Source of the DNA: Harmonia axyridis
Taxonomy: Eukaryota; Arthropoda; Insecta; Coleoptera; Coccinellidae
DNA length: 64,000 nucleotides
Reading direction: 5' to 3'
NCBI RefSeq assembly: GCF_914767665.1
Contig: NC_059503.1
Span: forward strand, 33,976,001-34,040,000
Part shown: positions 23,082 to 34,380 of the stretch, one piece after another
Numbering within the stretch: position 1 is the first letter of the stretch
How the letters are laid out: every line of letters starts with the position of its first letter
The notes under the pieces: generated by a model
Told to the model about the DNA's origin: nothing
What the model saw: only the letters and a program-made list of their open reading frames with translations
Databases searched by the model: none
Translations under genes and position numbers: made by a program

Positions 23082-23954
23082 ATGTACTTAGTAACAGAAC
23101 TATTAAAGCAGTTCAAAAGCAGATCCTATCTATTCATGTACACGAAATAACAAGGAACAAATCTGCGAATATTATTTGGCGAGTCTTTCTCGAGTTCGTA
23201 GTTGCGCCCTCACTCAAGGGGTTACGTTGTTTAATCCCGAGATCGCTGGTGGACTATCCAGCAATCTCTTCTCAAGGCACACCCTCTCACACCATCGTTA
23301 AGAGGTTACTCTGAACAAATTCGGGGATTCTTTATGAACCCACCGATGCCTCACTAGATAGTGACGGGAAGCCAGCAACGCCATCCTCGGGCATGCAGAG
23401 TCACTACAATGATATTTTCTATACCGTCTAACTTCCAGTTAGTTCTAGTTAATTCTAAAATGATATTATTAGTTTTTTCATTCGAAGCGACTCATAGCGG
23501 CTCCGGAAAATCCATTCAAACCCCCGGCTAATAACAACATAAGGGAAGAAGCCCCAAATTTCAACACCTCACATGATATTCCCAGTAGAAAATGATCGAT
23601 TACAATCTTCTGAACGCTATCTCGTGTCGCGTAGTTGGAAGTTTCAGTCCTAGGGGTCGCATTACTGGTGCCCCGAAACAATCGCTCAATTAAACAAGTT
23701 GTTTTCGTGATTAGTTGCGCCTTTAACTCCGATCCACTTTGATACTGAGAGGCAACCGTTGGTTTTCTCAATTATTACTGTGGCAGCATTGTATTCCCTA
23801 GGGTTTTGTTGGGGAATCGGTTCGTTTGAAGATATGAAGGCATTCATGTTATACGGGCATTTTCGATCGGCTCGTCTATGTAGAATCACAGAATATCGAT
23901 GTATTGAAGGTGGGTACCGCTTTAAATTTTGAGGTCAGTTTCAAGTATATTTTT
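23082..23954. other. Unannotated stretch with a GC-richer block
   Basis: About 23170-23420 and 23490-23900 are GC-richer than their surroundings and have no frame with familiar motifs. It could be host unique sequence or an unrecognised repeat. Confidence 0.4.
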
Positions 23955-24548
23955 ATTCAATCTAATGAAAGTGACAAGGAAATTTGGTGTTCGGAATGGA
24001 GTTCATGTAATGTTTTCAACAAAAGTTTAAGTCATCCTTCAGAGAAAGTTCCAGGTTTCAATCTCCCTAGGAGAATTTGGTGTATTTTAAATCGACATAG
24101 CACTGGCGATGGTCCTTGCAATAGAATACTCTTCAAATGGCATTCCATTGAAAGCCTACTATGTTAGTATGGTGTAGAAGAAACCATAGAGCCCTTGGTG
24201 AATACTTGACGAATGTCATGATGGTTTTCAAGCTATCCATTCAGTTTCAAATTCTTTCAGAATGGGTCGCTAACTTCAAATCCATATAATAAAACATTTC
24301 ACATTTATCAATTTTCAGATTTATTTATAATATATGTAGATGTCGCCAACTTTTGGTGAAGAGGAATAATGAAGGGGATTCCCTTCAGCTTATTCTGTGA
24401 ACAAATATCAATCACTACAACTATACGGGGAGACAGAGTTTTTGCTGAGGTTTTTATATGTTCTCTTGTATCATACATTGAAATATATCATGCCCCGTTT
24501 ATATTTTCTCTGCTAATACTGAGATTTTATCTACACATGTTCTATTGT
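23955..24548 (+). repeat. Dispersed repeat, copy 2 (partner at 4980-5629)
   Basis: Collinear with 4980-5629 from TTCAATCTAATGAAAGTGAC to GAGATTTTATCTACACATG. The copies differ by many substitutions and small indels, so both insertions are old. Confidence 0.65.
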
Positions 24549-24561
24549 TTGAAGTTGATCA

Positions 24562-24601
24562 TTTTGAGATAGAGTAATATGTACATTACTCTATCTCAAA
24601 A
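24562..24601. repeat. Perfect 40-bp palindrome
   Basis: Arms TTTTGAGATAGAGTAAT and the exact complement ATTACTCTATCTCAAAA, separated by ATGTAC. No mismatches in 17 bp arms. It lies 14 bp past the end of the dispersed repeat. Confidence 0.9.
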
Positions 24602-26240
24602 GAATTTAAATTTATATCAGTAAGAGTATGATCTGCTTTCTAAAAAGAACTAGAATTGTGAACAATATTCGACGATAACTTCCGTCAGATTCTATGACAA
24701 AGAAAATGATAAATATCATTTCAAAAAGAGTACGCACCTTGATCAATAATTACTTAGTAATTCGAGATTCTTCTGATTTATGTTGTATATAGCGTAAAAT
24801 TGATCAAATGTGTTTCCGCAGAAGATTCTGTGACCATTGAATTCGTAAAAAATGAATGGTAATTGATAATAAAGAGAAGAATATTCGTGTGTGCTGACCT
24901 ATTTCGGAGAGGGTGGAAAAATTTACTCTTCCTACCTACTTATCGAATTGAGGAGCATATAAATTTTAAAATACTATCATTATTTCTCCTCGAAGAATAC
25001 AACGCTGTCATTGAAAAATAGCGTTATTGAAATACATGGTCGAATAATATAAATGAAAAATCCTGTGATGACACAACGAAAAATTTCATAAAATGTATGG
25101 ACTGCTGGAGGCGTTATTGAGGTATAAACATTATGTAAATTTCACGGTTTGAATATTGGGAAATTAAAATATATATTTATTATTGATAGAGGATTCGTGA
25201 TTTGTTTATGATTGTATAACATTTCAGTGGTATTTATCATCAATAGGATTATAACTTGTCCTCTTTCATAATTATGCTTCCCCAAAGTAATTGAAATATC
25301 CTTTTTTATTAATTTTTGTTAATTGTATACCTTTTCAATCACCACAATTATAGAACGGAATGCTTCGAATCAAAATATATATATGAAAACGGATGAATAT
25401 TTTTACGTTTATAGGGCTAAACAAGTAATTGAATTCAATAGTTTCTTGACTTTCGAGCATTCCAACAATTCAATATATGAAGTATGTGTATGAAAGAATT
25501 ATGACGATTATATATGTATAATATGAATCGATATTTTGGATTGAAAAATGGACTGATTCGCAGGAGGAGCTTTACAAGGTTCAATTCAGAATAAAATCCC
25601 AAAAATGATGGTCGATGACTCACTTAATCTGATTGTACCACCTCAGTCTGTAGGGAAAGTCCAAGAATATATTTTGTTTCTTGACAAATGGCTCTTTGGA
25701 CGGATCTCCGATGTAGTTAATATTCAGTTCCAGCTGACTTTGAGCTTGGAGTAACATGCACTTGAATGTCTGAATGTGTACGATTCAATATCGAAGTTAT
25801 GTCTAGAATGAAATGAAATAAGTGACACGGGCATAAAAAATAAAATTTTAATGATGACTTTGACACAAAAAAATGTCACGGATTCTATGTTTGATAAACT
25901 GATCATAGTAATAATTGGAATTTTCTCGATTCAATTTTAATGGTAACAACTAGCACAATCCATCACAAATGAGATGAAGCTCAACTAATCAGGATAATAT
26001 CCATTAACCGGATAGTAAATTGTTATCATAAAACCATTTACCATTTTCCTAAATAGTGTGTAAATACTTGCGAATCCAATGCTTCTAGACATCCTAATGC
26101 ATGTTTCGGGTCATTTGGAATTGCGATAACCAGTTCATTTCATGTGTGATACCGTCTATTGGAATTGATGCCAACGGAAAAGGAAAAGAAGTAAGACCAT
26201 TTATATCTTAAATATCATCTATGAACGCAGTTATGAATCG
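24602..26240. other. Unannotated AT-rich stretch
   Basis: No gene or repeat recognised. Confidence 0.4.
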
Positions 26241-27929
26241 TTAATTCAAAATACATTCTTTTCGTACTTCCGGGCCTAAAGTGACAACTTCACTCCCTTG
26301 TGACAGGTACTAAAGTGTCACATTTAATCCCTCCGGGATTAAATATTGACGAAACTCCCGGAACGATTAAATCACAAACAAACGAATTTAAGCGATATTT
26401 TATTGAAAAATATAATTAATTAGAATGGTAATTAACGTTAATATTCAAATTAATATTGTGACAGTTCGTCATATTGACCAGTCTTTCCTGGGTTAATGCA
26501 CCAGGTAACTGACGAGTAACAGATAGGTCCTTTTCATATTGAACTGGTGTTTGTTTCGAAGATCCTGCGGAAACATGAAGCGAGAATGAGGACTGTGACA
26601 TAACTATAGTGGACGAATCGGCGACTTGACCAAATATTTTATCTGAAATTTTTTGTTCATTTTTAATAGACGATTCAATATATCCCTCGGCCACGTTGGA
26701 GGATTTCCATCCTCCATGTCTCTTCAGCACGTCTATTGTTGCTCCCGAATCAGCTAACAAAGACGCAGATGTGCGTCTAAAACAATGTCCCGTATAAGAC
26801 GTCGCATTTTCTAATTTCAAGAAAGCTGCTATTTGCCGTGGAAATGTACCAAACATGTTTTTTCCTACTACTCGCGTAGTACATTCTTTGTTGATGTATT
26901 GAACAAAAAATTTTGAATGAGGTGTCCCTGTCTTTCGCAATGCCACATATTTTCGAAATATCGCCACAAAACTGATGGCACTGTTTTCTGAATTTTTGAT
27001 CACAAAATTTCGGTCAATTTTATTTTTGGTGTTTCTAATCGCAATTAGGAAGGAATCGCCCAAATCTCTCACATCGTCGATTTCTAAATTAACCAACTCT
27101 TTTCCACGACAAGCTCCCGCAACGCCCAAAATAAGTGCAACCTACAAAAAAATTGATTTCTTAAAATTTCTGAATATAAACAAATTTCCAAATTTACCTT
27201 AAGCATTAAATATTTATCATCCGGAGCCTCCCGTAAGAACTGATCTACCTGCTCAGACGTGAGAATTCTTGACTTCTTTGGCTTAAATCCCTCATTTCTT
27301 CTCTTCAAAAAAGCTAATAATTTTGGAAATTTACTTATATCAATATCTTCTCTAATGTTAATAACCGATTTCAGCATTGAGTAATGTGCCCAGAGAGTTG
27401 AGGCACAAACCGCTTTCGATTTATCATTGAAGTAGACTAACAGCGCATTTTCAGTAGGTTGTCTCACATTTTTTAAGCGGCATCACTTTTTAAAAGCATC
27501 GTACTGCTGCTCGTATAGTTTTCTAGATTTCGGTGGTAACAATTCTTCACTTACTTCGGCTGCTCTTTTATCAATATCAGATACACCTTCTTCACTCATG
27601 ATACCAATAATTATCAATAACAATGTTTCTTTACAATGACACTAGTAATGACAATGTTTCTAAATTATAATTGTCACAACGCAATGTTACTATGGTAACT
27701 TATTTTAAAGACAGTTTATTAAATGAGTTGAAAAGAGAAAAAACTGATTGAAATTATTGAAATAATGAATAAAATCATACCGGAAGTACGAAAAGTATCG
27801 TATATACCTTGCGACTGAAGTACATTTAATCCTTCAGGTAAATTATGGCCCTCCCTGCGGTCGGGCCATAAACTTTACCTTCAGGATTAAATGTATTACT
27901 TCAGTCCCGCGGTATATAATATACTATTA
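26241..27929 (-). mobile_element. Crypton-type element, nearly intact
   Basis: The right end is clear: a long hairpin at about 27799-27919, then GGTATATAATATACTATTA ending at 27929. The hairpin arms pair GACTGAAGTACATTTAATCC with its complement, and the apex is TCCCTGCGGTC between GGCCC and GGGCC. The left end is inferred near 26241 by analogy with family X. At 26314-26346 there is a short palindrome, ATTTAATCCC ... GGGATTAAAT, which repeats the hairpin motif ATTTAATCC. Inside these, CTTTTCGTACTTCCGG (26258-26273) is inverted at 27780-27795. The recombinase gene lies on minus in between. Length is about 1.7 kb. Confidence 0.75.
26416..27599 (-). pseudogene. Crypton tyrosine recombinase, one premature stop
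   Basis: Two exons: 27599-27198 (134 codons from ATG, MSEEGVSDIDKRAAEV) and 27141-26416, joined over a 56-bp intron with GT at 27197 and TTTTTTTGTAG at its end. The product would be 375 residues. Catalytic residues of the tyrosine recombinase fold are all present: R146 (GACRGKEL), K173/K175 (NTKNKIDRNF), H253 and R256 (YTGHCFRR), H276 and W279 (KRHGGWKS), Y288 (VAEGYIES). The Asn-rich tail NMTNCHNINLNINVNY is typical of Cryptons. The only visible lesion is TGA at codon 39 (27485-27483), one base from TGG. It would cut and join DNA through a 3'-phosphotyrosine link, moving an element without the long target duplications of DDE enzymes. Splicing of the stop is not suggested. It is the youngest coding element here. 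Confidence 0.85.
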
Positions 27930-29503
27930 AATGCCAAAATGGTATAAAATTCCTTATAAATAAGCATAAATATGCTTTGCCTCATTTACACCACGATGAC
28001 GAGTGATGGTAAGGGGAAAAAACCTTTTACTTGAACGTGGCTAAAATGCTTGACTTTGGTAATTCTGAATGGAGATAAATCACCCAAAGATGGTCCAAAT
28101 GGTTTGACTTCGATATTCTAGAATAATTGAAAAATGGGTTATCCGGAAAACAGTATGTGAATATTATGGTTGAAAATATTGGATTGAGAAAGTTCTAAAT
28201 CTTTTAGTCTTACTCAAAAACAATGGGTACTTTAGATCATGGAACAATGAACAATATTTCAGTGTACCGACAACTCCAAGAGGGTTATTTGAATCAAAAA
28301 ACATTCAAGAATTTGGAATAAGTCCCGAATTTAATCAAACAATTTATAAATCAAAGAGTTAGCTTGTATTTCCACGAAAAGAGATATTGTTTTCGTCCTT
28401 TTCCAGGTGGAAAGTGAAACTAACCGAGTGTGAATCGAAATGGGAAAACTATGAGATTACCTACTACATTTCCGAACCTCTAAACCAGCTTGTTCAGAAG
28501 ATAGAGCACTTCAATATGTGATACCTGCAGCCTCATATCAGGCTGGAACGTAAAACAATTTATCAGGAAGAATTCTCGCTTGCATGTACGGTCTTAGATC
28601 GATGAGGAAAATTTTTGATCCATTGTAGTACAATATGCGAATTCAATACAAGTATCATTCCATAGAAAAATATAAAACCTCTAATAAAAGAAAATAGCAC
28701 CACATAATTCCAATCTAGGAAAACTTATTTTCATGAGGGGGGCTACCTCAGGGTTAATATTTGTAATTACCGCACATATAAAAAAAAATTATAACCCTTC
28801 TCGCTTGCATCGCAGAAACCATGTAATTCATATTCAGACGAACCCATAGCAGACAACCAGCGATCAATCTTCAATTTAGATAGAGGTGGTAGTACAGTTA
28901 CATATTTCCATCACATCCTATATCGATATAATGAATATTTTACGAAGAATGTACCGCAGCTGAAAACTCAAGTGGGTCATAATTTCAGGATTAGGTGGAT
29001 AACATAAAATTTTTCGTGCAAGATCGTTCAGGTAGTGAATCTGAAAGAAAAATTGCGGCAATATGTACTATGGTTCCAATTTTAAACGAGGACCTTATAG
29101 AATAAAGGTCCTTGTCGAACGACAAGGATATCGACGACAAGGGCCAGTCGGCAAGTAACTGGTCCACTTTCGGAGTTCAAAACCTCCACGATTCAACAAA
29201 TCGAGAAGTTCTCACATCAATGATTGGGCAGCTTCAAGGGCGGATACACCAGCTTGTATTATGGAGAAGCTTGGAATTATAGGGAAGTATTTTTCTGAAT
29301 CAGCAGCTAATTGGTTCAAAACGAGAGAAGCGCCAAATACTATGAAGAAGATATACCATATACTGAAGTAACTAATGTGTAACCTCACTTTTGACTTTCA
29401 ATGTTTGTGGATCCTTGTCGTTCTTCGTTTGACTTTCAGCATTAGCATTTCTTCTTTGAACTTTGATATTTTTTCCATAAGCTACCGTCTTGCCAGTACT
29501 GTA
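27930..29503. other. Unannotated AT-rich stretch
   Basis: No gene recognised. A small inverted repeat, GTCCTTGTCG aac GACAAGGA, lies near 29108-29130. Confidence 0.4.
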
Positions 29504-30070
29504 GGGGAGTGTGGGGCAAGTGAGCCATACGAGGCAAGTGCGTCTTTAGCAATATATTCCTTGACCGGCAATATATCCGGCAAAAACTGATACAGTTTGC
29601 GAGTGAATCAATTACCTCGTGGTATCAATGAAAAACATTATGAAAAAAAAAAAGGAAACTTAAGTAGAAATAGAGATTTATTGAGATACAACTTTTGTTT
29701 TGTTATAGGAGCACAAAAAATATAATTTACCGGAGAAAACCACCAATAATATCAGATGAAGAAAAAACACAATATAACGGAACAAATTGAGAAAATTTTC
29801 ATGAAGAATGAATAATGTGATATATGATATGTAATAGCGCCTCGATGAACGGAGAGTAGAAAGACTGACTTGCCCCGCGATAAGGGGTAAGCGAGGCATT
29901 TGTTTTTTTTAAGTCAGAAATTCTCATCTAAGAATTATTATTTTGTTAATTTTGTGTATTGAATAAGTGTCTAAAGTTATGTATCAATCAACAAACATAA
30001 TTTCATTTGCATTTTTGAGGAAGCTATACCTCGTTAAACCTTAAGGTGTCTCAGTTGCCCCACCCTCCCC
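29504..30070. mobile_element. MITE with GGGGCAAGTGAG-type ends
   Basis: The left end GGGGAGTGTGGGGCAAGTGAG and right end CTCAGTTGCCCCACCCTCCCC are inverted with 2 mismatches in 21. The word GCAAGTG and its complement recur inside (29526-29545, 29869-29900) as subterminal motifs. A TA precedes the left end. About 567 bp, no coding frame. The superfamily is unclear. Confidence 0.75.
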
Positions 30071-30324
30071 TTTACATATTATATCTATATCAACTTCTGT
30101 TTTCTGCAAGGTGCAATTGCCGCAAGAATGAATATTGTCGTTTTCATTCATTTTTGTTGTTGAAATTTTGGTTGAATTTCTTTTTTTTATAATTTCGTGT
30201 GAACACAATATTGCAAAAATCTGAAAATCACTATTTTATATATACTTGCAAAATATCAACTGGGTCGGATCTGTTTGGACGTCAGCGGAGAACTCCAGTG
30301 GGTGACTTAAACATCGTTAAATAT

Positions 30325-30945
30325 TCTTTGGTTCTAGCTAGTACCGGGGCATTGTGGTATTGAAGGAAATCAAAAAGCCGATGAACTTGCAAATAGGGGA
30401 GCAAGGTTAACCCCTTTTAGTCCTTAGACCTTATGTGGGCTTGGAAAATAGCAATACAAGACAGCGATCCAACAATGGGACAATAGGGAAACCTCTGGAG
30501 GAATACTCTGCGTTTTGCTCAGGCAACGAAATTTGTTGTGCTTTCACCGACTTATACCAGAAAGCTCCTGAAGATACCACGAGCTGAGCTTCGGGTAATG
30601 GTGGGACTGCTGACAGGAAACTGTCGGTGCAAACACCTTTTGTACTGCATGGGTAAGTCAGCGGATTAGATCTGCAGACTCTGTGGAACAGAGGTAAAAC
30701 CAGTTGAACACAAGGTGTACAAATGCCTAATGCTGATTTATATGAAAAAGTCAGTTCTGGATACTCACGAAGTAATAGCCAAGGCTCGTAAGGATGTCGT
30801 CGGTTTCATCAACATCATCGACGGCCTCCCTGGATTTGTATGAATGGTTAGGGTTAAGAACAAAAGATCAACTTGGCCGCAGTTCCTGGCAGGCTAACAG
30901 AGTCGTAACGACCCCGATTCAGTGAAATAATAAATAACAATAATG
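30325..30945 (+). pseudogene. I/Jockey-like LINE: RNase H and C-terminal region
   Basis: Frames give PGHCGIEGNQKADELANRGA (RNase H, with the conserved H and D), then PRAELRVMVGLLTGNCRCKH (about 30583-30645), CRLCGTEVKPVEHKVYKC (a C..C...H....C knuckle) and ending near GLPGFV stop at 30841. This order is that of I/R1/Jockey-like elements with an RNase H domain. In-frame stops and frameshifts are present. The tail AATAATAAATAACAATAATG near 30925-30945 is probably the 3' end. Confidence 0.8.
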
Positions 30946-32850
30946 GTTATAGCTATCCACACCCAACGCCGCGCCGTAAGAAACTTGAAATGAGTATTCT
31001 ATACATAACCGCAAAATCTCAACCGGATTAGATTTGTTATCATGAAAATATTCATTGGTGTTTAGTATTTTTTTCCAATATCGTTTTCTATGTTTCAGAT
31101 ATTGTGTTCAGCTTGAAATTGGTATTTCACATCAACACCTTTAGACCAAAATCACAATTCCGTTGGTTTTGTGGTTACAGCAATAATGAATAATTTTCTT
31201 TTGATGTTCATTTTTAATTTATTCAATTCAAATGAAATTTTTCAAGTGACTTCAATTTGTTATTCACCTCTTAACACAAATTTTTATCTGGATTGCGCCT
31301 GATGTTTCGAAATTAATAGAAAACCCAAATTTCGCGTCCTAATAATTTTTCAGTCTCAGTCTGAGTCCTTAGATAGTCTGACCATACAAAAACTAATATT
31401 TTGGTCTATTTGAGTCTTAAATTTACTTTTTCACAAATCCACGATAACCCTCGACACAGATACTATCGCATCTCTGAAACAATGAGGAACAGAAAGAATC
31501 TGACACACCATTAGAATTTCAATATTGGATAATGGCTACAAACCGAATTTCGTGAAGTTATCTCCAGAACCAAATGAGTTATACAAAAAAAAAAGGAAAT
31601 CTCGATTTTTAGTTTTTTCGAGATATCTCAGGAACCATTGGAGATATTTTGGATCTGTCCACACCAACACACTCATCCCTAAATAACGCAATTTTTTTGT
31701 AATTTAAGCCACCCTGGATTTCTGACTGTTTTTGATATCCCTGTAGTACCCCTCTAAATAGTTCTAACCCTGTATTGATTATTGCTAGTTACCTGTTGCA
31801 TATTGCTCCGGTGTGCGATGCGCCTAAGATTCAGCAGAAAGTCATGTAATATTCTATTTTAGTATTCTTCTCCACAACGTTACCTTGAAATATAACGAAA
31901 ATATTCTTTGTCCTCAAATCTAGTAATTACCGCAATAATTTTGATCAATCTCGGATGAACATCTACAAAGAAAGTTCCATCGTATCCGGGTTGAACAGAA
32001 TCGATTATTACCGTACCAGTAAACGTAACGACTCCACTTTTGGCACGAATTTTATATCGTCGCCATATAATAACAACGTTCCCGTCAGTTATTCCCATAA
32101 AACGACATCGCTTTATGACAAATATATTCAAGAATGAGGTAGTTAATCCAGTGTCCCTACAAAGGAACTGATGAATGCAGAAACGTCCCCCTATTAATTT
32201 TCCGCGAACAACTGGAGGGCTAAATTTATTTTCCACTCTCTCATCATGAAAAAAGCGAATAGGAAATCCGAGACCAGGTCACAGGGATCCCTCAGAGGAA
32301 TAAATTATGAGGGTGGTTAGGGAAATTTCGTTTTTCGCCGAGTTATGGTAGAATGGGGGTTGTTTTTCCGACATTGGATTTTCGCGTGGAGATTTAGAGG
32401 GTAGGTGGTCTAGTTGAGGAGATGTCAAGGTGTTTTATACGAATCCCGAAGAAATGAATGTACCTAGGGCTTTTACGGCGGAAAGTTTCCAAACCCTGAA
32501 AATGTGACCAATTCTGATAAGATCGACGCATTTCTCTTTACAAAAAATACAAAAAATATTATCCAGGGAACCAATCGGTTTTCACTTCGACCAGATGGCT
32601 ATAGTTTCATCATTTCCATTCAAAAATATCTTCAAATGGTGCAGTGCACCTCACTGATAATCCATAAATCATTCATTTCTGGCTACTATGATGAACCTCC
32701 CCAATGTGAATCTTAATCTTACAATGATTATGTTCATTAGATCTAAGATAGGTGTTTTATTATTATATTCCGTTTCCAACTTATACCAATCATTTTAAAG
32801 AATGGGATCACACCTTTAATAAAAAAGTAAATAATAGTTTAACGTCTGTG
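30946..32850. other. Unannotated stretch
   Basis: Mostly AT-rich. A 118-codon open frame on minus (31880-32236) has no motif I recognise; its base composition is more balanced than its surroundings. I do not call it a gene. Confidence 0.35.
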
Positions 32851-33033
32851 TATTAATATATTGAATTAATTTCACGGCATTCAGACAATTTTTCAATTCC
32901 GGATAAAGTACCTCCCCGAGCGGGCTTCGAACAAGTTATTCGGAGGTTGCGGGTTCGAGTCCCGCTCGGGGAGATAATTTATCCGGAATTGAAAAAGTGT
33001 CTAAATGCCGTGAAATTAATTTAATACTTTAAT
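32851..33033. repeat. Long hairpin with tRNA-like apex
   Basis: Outer arms of about 70-80 bp mirror each other, including AATTAATTTCACGGCATT and TTTTTCAATTCCGGATAAA and their complements, up to CTCCCCGAGCGGG / CCCGCTCGGGGAG. The apex (32912-32973) can fold as a tRNA lacking the D arm; see that entry. A palindromic MITE is the simplest reading. Confidence 0.8.
32912..32973 (+). other. tRNA-like sequence without D arm
   Basis: CTCCCCG (32912-32918) pairs with CGGGGAG (32967-32973) as an acceptor stem. CTTCGAA / TTCGGAG (32925-32931 / 32939-32945) form a 7-bp stem with one G-T pair around the 7-nt loop CAAGTTA. GCGGG TTCGAGT CCCGC (32949-32965) is a perfect T arm, and GGTTCGAGTCC fits the polymerase III box B consensus exactly. 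No D arm or normal box A is present, and U33 is missing from the loop. It is likely a tRNA-derived relic or mimic, not a working tRNA. Confidence 0.5.
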
Positions 33034-33600
33034 AGAAACTTTGAAATTCTCAATTTATAAAATGAGAACATAATATTAACAGTCTTAGAATCCCTAGAAA
33101 TAAACAGGTATAATACCCAAAATATTCTGTAGAACGAACAAACAGATGTGAACTCATCTTTATTGAATTGCTTCCGAAAGGCGCCAAATTGTCCAACATA
33201 ACTTTGAAGTTTATGAAATCCTATATTTTGTTCCTGAATAAGGTTCGGAAACGCTCTGTTCTCTCGGTCAAAAATGAAGCCTGATGAAGCCACAATGTGG
33301 CGAGACAATTGTTGCTGAAAATTAAATAATTCAGTGGAAATTATTTTTTTTTATTTATGAAGAATTTCCGCTGAATGAGGACTAAATCCATTATATGTCA
33401 TATTTCTAACTATGACGTCAAATTTATTATTATTACCACATTGATGAAAAATAAATGATTAATATCACGTTACAGGCTTACTTGATGTAATGAGCACAAT
33501 AACGTCTCAAAATTTTCGACACAAATTTCTTCATACAAATTTAAATTGAAAACAAGGTTTTACAGTAATTTTTCAGGATAGGTTTAGTTTGAAGTTTTAT
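33034..33600. other. Mostly unannotated; holds a hammerhead-like motif
   Basis: Apart from the motif at 33281-33306, nothing recognised. Confidence 0.4.
33281..33306 (+). ncRNA. Degenerate hammerhead-like core, Penelope-associated
   Basis: CTGATGA, stem GCCAC AAT GTGGC, then GAGAC. It parallels CTGATGA, GCCAC AGT GTGGC, GAAAC at 61618-61643, and flanking words (ACAATTGTTGC, ATTAAATAA, AGTGGAAATTA) are shared too. The GAA of the hammerhead core is changed to GAG here, so activity is unlikely. Confidence 0.4.
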
Positions 33601-33604
33601 AAAC

Positions 33605-34380
33605 AACAACATTTTATTGAGAATTGAATATAAAAGACCAACAATACGCTTTTGGCTACATCTTGCATCAAGTCTTGTACCGTTCGAAAATCAATCTTCC
33701 CAATTTTACAAAACATTTGGGACATACGTAAGCCGGAAGGCTTACCAAACCAAAACGACCCCAATTCAAATAACACTGTTCGAACTATTTTCAGAACCTT
33801 TCAGTAGGATTTCTTTCAAAGTGAATAAGATTCAGATATCACTGTTATCAGAGCAAATTACTTAACAAAAATCAAAATGTTGAGAAAAACCATAAATTCA
33901 AACAGACTAAAATTCCATACATAAAATCAGACAAATGAAGGCAGCAGCTGTTAATTACATAGATTAAGAAATTAAACTTACTTCTTCAATTTTTCGACCG
34001 ATCATACAAGCCCAGCCACTATTTTGAATATTGAAATAAAAAAGACCAAAAAATCAGATATCACATGTGACTTATGAGATACCATACAATAGATGTAATG
34101 GAGTATCCACAAGACAAACAAAATGAATTTTTTGTGTCCAAATGAAGGACTATAAATATTAAAAAACCCAGACAGCCCTCTACAAACACATAGGGGATAA
34201 TAAACATACTTTCAATTTAGAAGAAACGAAAATATTAGATAAAGAGAAAAATGAAAGAACCAGAAAATTCCCCGAAATATTTCCATTAAAGAAATTCAGA
34301 ATTCGATCAATGATAGAACAGACATATAGGGACTGAACAAAATCTATTTAGCACTCGTACAAAAAAACAAAGAGTAATAC
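33605..34380 (+). pseudogene. Penelope-like element, GIY-YIG endonuclease end
   Basis: Across frames, about 34095-34140 has YNRCNGVYPQDKQNEFFV, matching the C..CN..YIGQT start of the GIY-YIG domain. 34165-34300 reads HIGDNKHTFNLEETKILDKE then KNERTRKFPEIFPLK, matching the later part of the domain seen in Penelope-like retroelements (TGH.F.F....IL..E.....R...E...I). A frame change near 34310 gives SINDRTDIEGLNKIYLALVQ-like sequence. The upstream part (33605-33900) may hold the end of the RT domain but is poorly preserved. Confidence 0.7.

Noticed and set aside
23170..23420. A ribosomal RNA or satellite fragment
   Set aside because: Composition suggested it, but no 5S, 5.8S or other rRNA core word is visible and there is no tandem repetition.
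31880..32236. 118-codon minus-strand open frame as a host gene
   Set aside because: No recognisable motif, no splice context and no homologous copy here; in AT-rich DNA this length can occur by chance.
32912..32973. A functional tRNA gene
   Set aside because: It is only 62 nt, lacks the D arm and U33, and is embedded in a longer palindrome; reported instead as tRNA-like.
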